DNA of 64,000 bases from Jacaranda mimosifolia (Eukaryota; Streptophyta; Magnoliopsida; Lamiales; Bignoniaceae): assembly GCA_018894105.1 (NCBI GenBank), contig CM032129.1:33187468-33251467 (forward strand), read 5' to 3'. A program made the position numbers and the translations under genes. Numbering within the stretch: the stretch's first letter is position 1; the number at the start of each line of letters is the position of its first letter. Of the stretch, positions 62,685 to 64,000 are shown in pieces. The notes below the pieces were generated by a model that saw only the letters and a program-made list of their open reading frames with translations, did not search any database and had not been told where the DNA came from.

Positions 62685-64000
62685 ATGGTCGGTCAGGCGT
62701 TTTTGGTGGATTTAAACAAACCACTTGTCTTTCAAGTCAGATTTCACCGATTTAGATCCTTTATTTTAATTGATGTTTTATCTTTTATTCCAATTTATAG
62801 TTCACACTATAAATGCATGTCAAATATACTGAACATTTCCTTAAAAGAGATGCTTAGTTTTGTATTACATGACCTTGATGTATATCTGTTGAAATAAAAG
62901 ATGAAATACAAAAGCGCCGAGGATCTAGATTTCTGTATTGTGTAGACTTTTTATGTACCATTCAACTTAAAAATCTTGTTGCATAAGGCTGTTTCATTTT
63001 TTGTCCTTTCCCTTATTGGTTCCTTCTTCTTGTATTAATGACAGGTCGGCCATCTTGGAGAAGCTTATGAGGAATGGGTTCACCAGCCTATTGTCAGCAA
63101 AGAAACCCCACGGTTTTTTGGGAATAGCATTCTTGAGGTATATATCTTGCAAATTCTTCCCCGTAGAGGATTTTGTGCATTACTTTATATGTCCTATAGA
63201 AGGTTGATTGGATTTTGTCCATTTAGAAGTTGCCCCAAAACATAATTTGCAAGAAAAAGATGAGTTTTGGGGTTAATCTATACATTCCAAATGGTTATTT
63301 CTCTTAGTATATATTCCAATATGGCAAGTACAGTTCTTGACACGCACCCGTTGGTGGGCAATTCCTCTCATCTGGCTACCCGTTGTGTGCTGGTCCATAT
63401 CATCTTCTATAAAGATTGGCATTCCTCCTTACCATGTAGCACCAACATTGGTAGCCGGTGTCTTCATATGGACATTGCTGGAGTACACTCTGCATCGGTT
63501 CCTGTTCCACATCAGAACAACTGGCTATTGGTAGATATCATATTTCTTCCCCTATCTCAATGCCCTGACTCATCTGTTTGTTATCATGAAGTAAAGATGT
63601 GCTGAAAAAATTGCAAAAATAATCCAGGGGGAACACTCTTCACTATCTCATTCACGGATGCCATCACAAGCACCCAATGGATGGCCTCCGGCTCGTTTTC
63701 CCTCCTGCTGCAACAGCAATTATTCTCGTCCCTGTACGTGAAATTTTCCTCATTCTTCCTGCCTGGATTAATTCTCCATTGCCTCTGATTTTTTCAACTT
63801 TTGTCATTTTCAGTTCTGGAATCTGATCAAGCTTCTAGTACCTGAACCCTATTCCCCTGCTTTGTTTGGAGGTGGCTTGTTGGGATATGTCATCTATGAT
63901 TGCACACATTACTACTTGCACCATGGAAAACCATTGAAAGGTGTATCCTATAAACTCAAGGTAAATTAGTTCTATCTTTGCTCTGAATTGAAATGATCAT
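62685..64000 (+). CDS. Fatty-acid (dihydroceramide) 2-hydroxylase, 5' part
   Basis: ER membrane di-iron hydroxylase that adds a 2-hydroxyl group to sphingolipid very-long-chain acyl chains, as in Arabidopsis FAH1/FAH2. Coding exons seen: 62685-62735, 63045-63137, 63334-63530, 63628-63733 and 63814-63960. All phases fit. The product starts MVGQAFLVDLNKPLVFQ and VGHLGEAYEEWVHQPIV, with TM segments around WWAIPLIWLPVV and LVAGVFIWTLLE. Histidine clusters of the di-iron site are present: HRFLFH, HYLIHGCHHKHPMD and THYYLHHG. The last exon with the final histidine cluster lies beyond the right edge. Plant FAHs lack the cytochrome b5 domain found in yeast, and none is seen here. Entry ends at the window edge, not at a stop. 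Confidence 0.93.

Overview
The window is nuclear DNA of a flowering plant, most likely a eudicot. Genes have many short introns in AT-rich sequence, and the families are plant ones: wall-associated kinase-like receptors (WAKL), germin-like proteins, a GH1 beta-glucosidase, an MS5/TDM1-type TPR protein and a plant-type fatty-acid 2-hydroxylase. Plant transposon classes (copia, Tat-type Ty3, CACTA, hAT, TRIM) fill the spaces. I cannot name the species. Exon borders were placed by eye from GT/AG signals, reading phase and family knowledge. For every gene given as complete, the exons sum to an in-frame length.

1-38 kb is a WAKL tandem cluster invaded by transposons. Three copies look intact (920-3683, 16238-18621, 22811-25379, all +). 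At least three are wrecks: one split by a 5.5 kb CACTA element (8441-14695), one lacking its 5' half (19486-20347) and a C-terminal scrap joined to hAT transposase sequence (37792-38034). The downstream flanks of the three intact copies are also homologous, so the duplicated unit was gene plus 3' flank. A copia element with intact TSD sits in the first flank, and the same site is empty in the other two. Further along lie a 424-bp CACTA MITE, an AT-rich tandem array of about 150-170 bp units broken by a 475-bp solo LTR, and the 5' part of a decayed Tat-lineage Ty3/gypsy element.

38-60 kb is ordinary genic sequence: an MS5/TDM1-like TPR gene (+), a GH1 beta-glucosidase (-), a small uncharacterised gene (+), a PP2C phosphatase gene with one in-frame stop (-), three germin-like genes (-, -, +; the last two form a nearly identical divergent pair) and a beta-tubulin gene (-).

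60-64 kb holds a miniature LTR retrotransposon (TRIM), a germin-like pseudogene and the first five coding exons of a fatty-acid 2-hydroxylase gene that runs off the right edge.

I see no clearly new biological system. The points most worth following are the chimeric WAKL gene 1, the dated copia insertion, the readthrough-or-pseudogene question in the PP2C gene, the satellite-like array, and the possible mitotic/meiotic promoter motif in front of the TPR gene.
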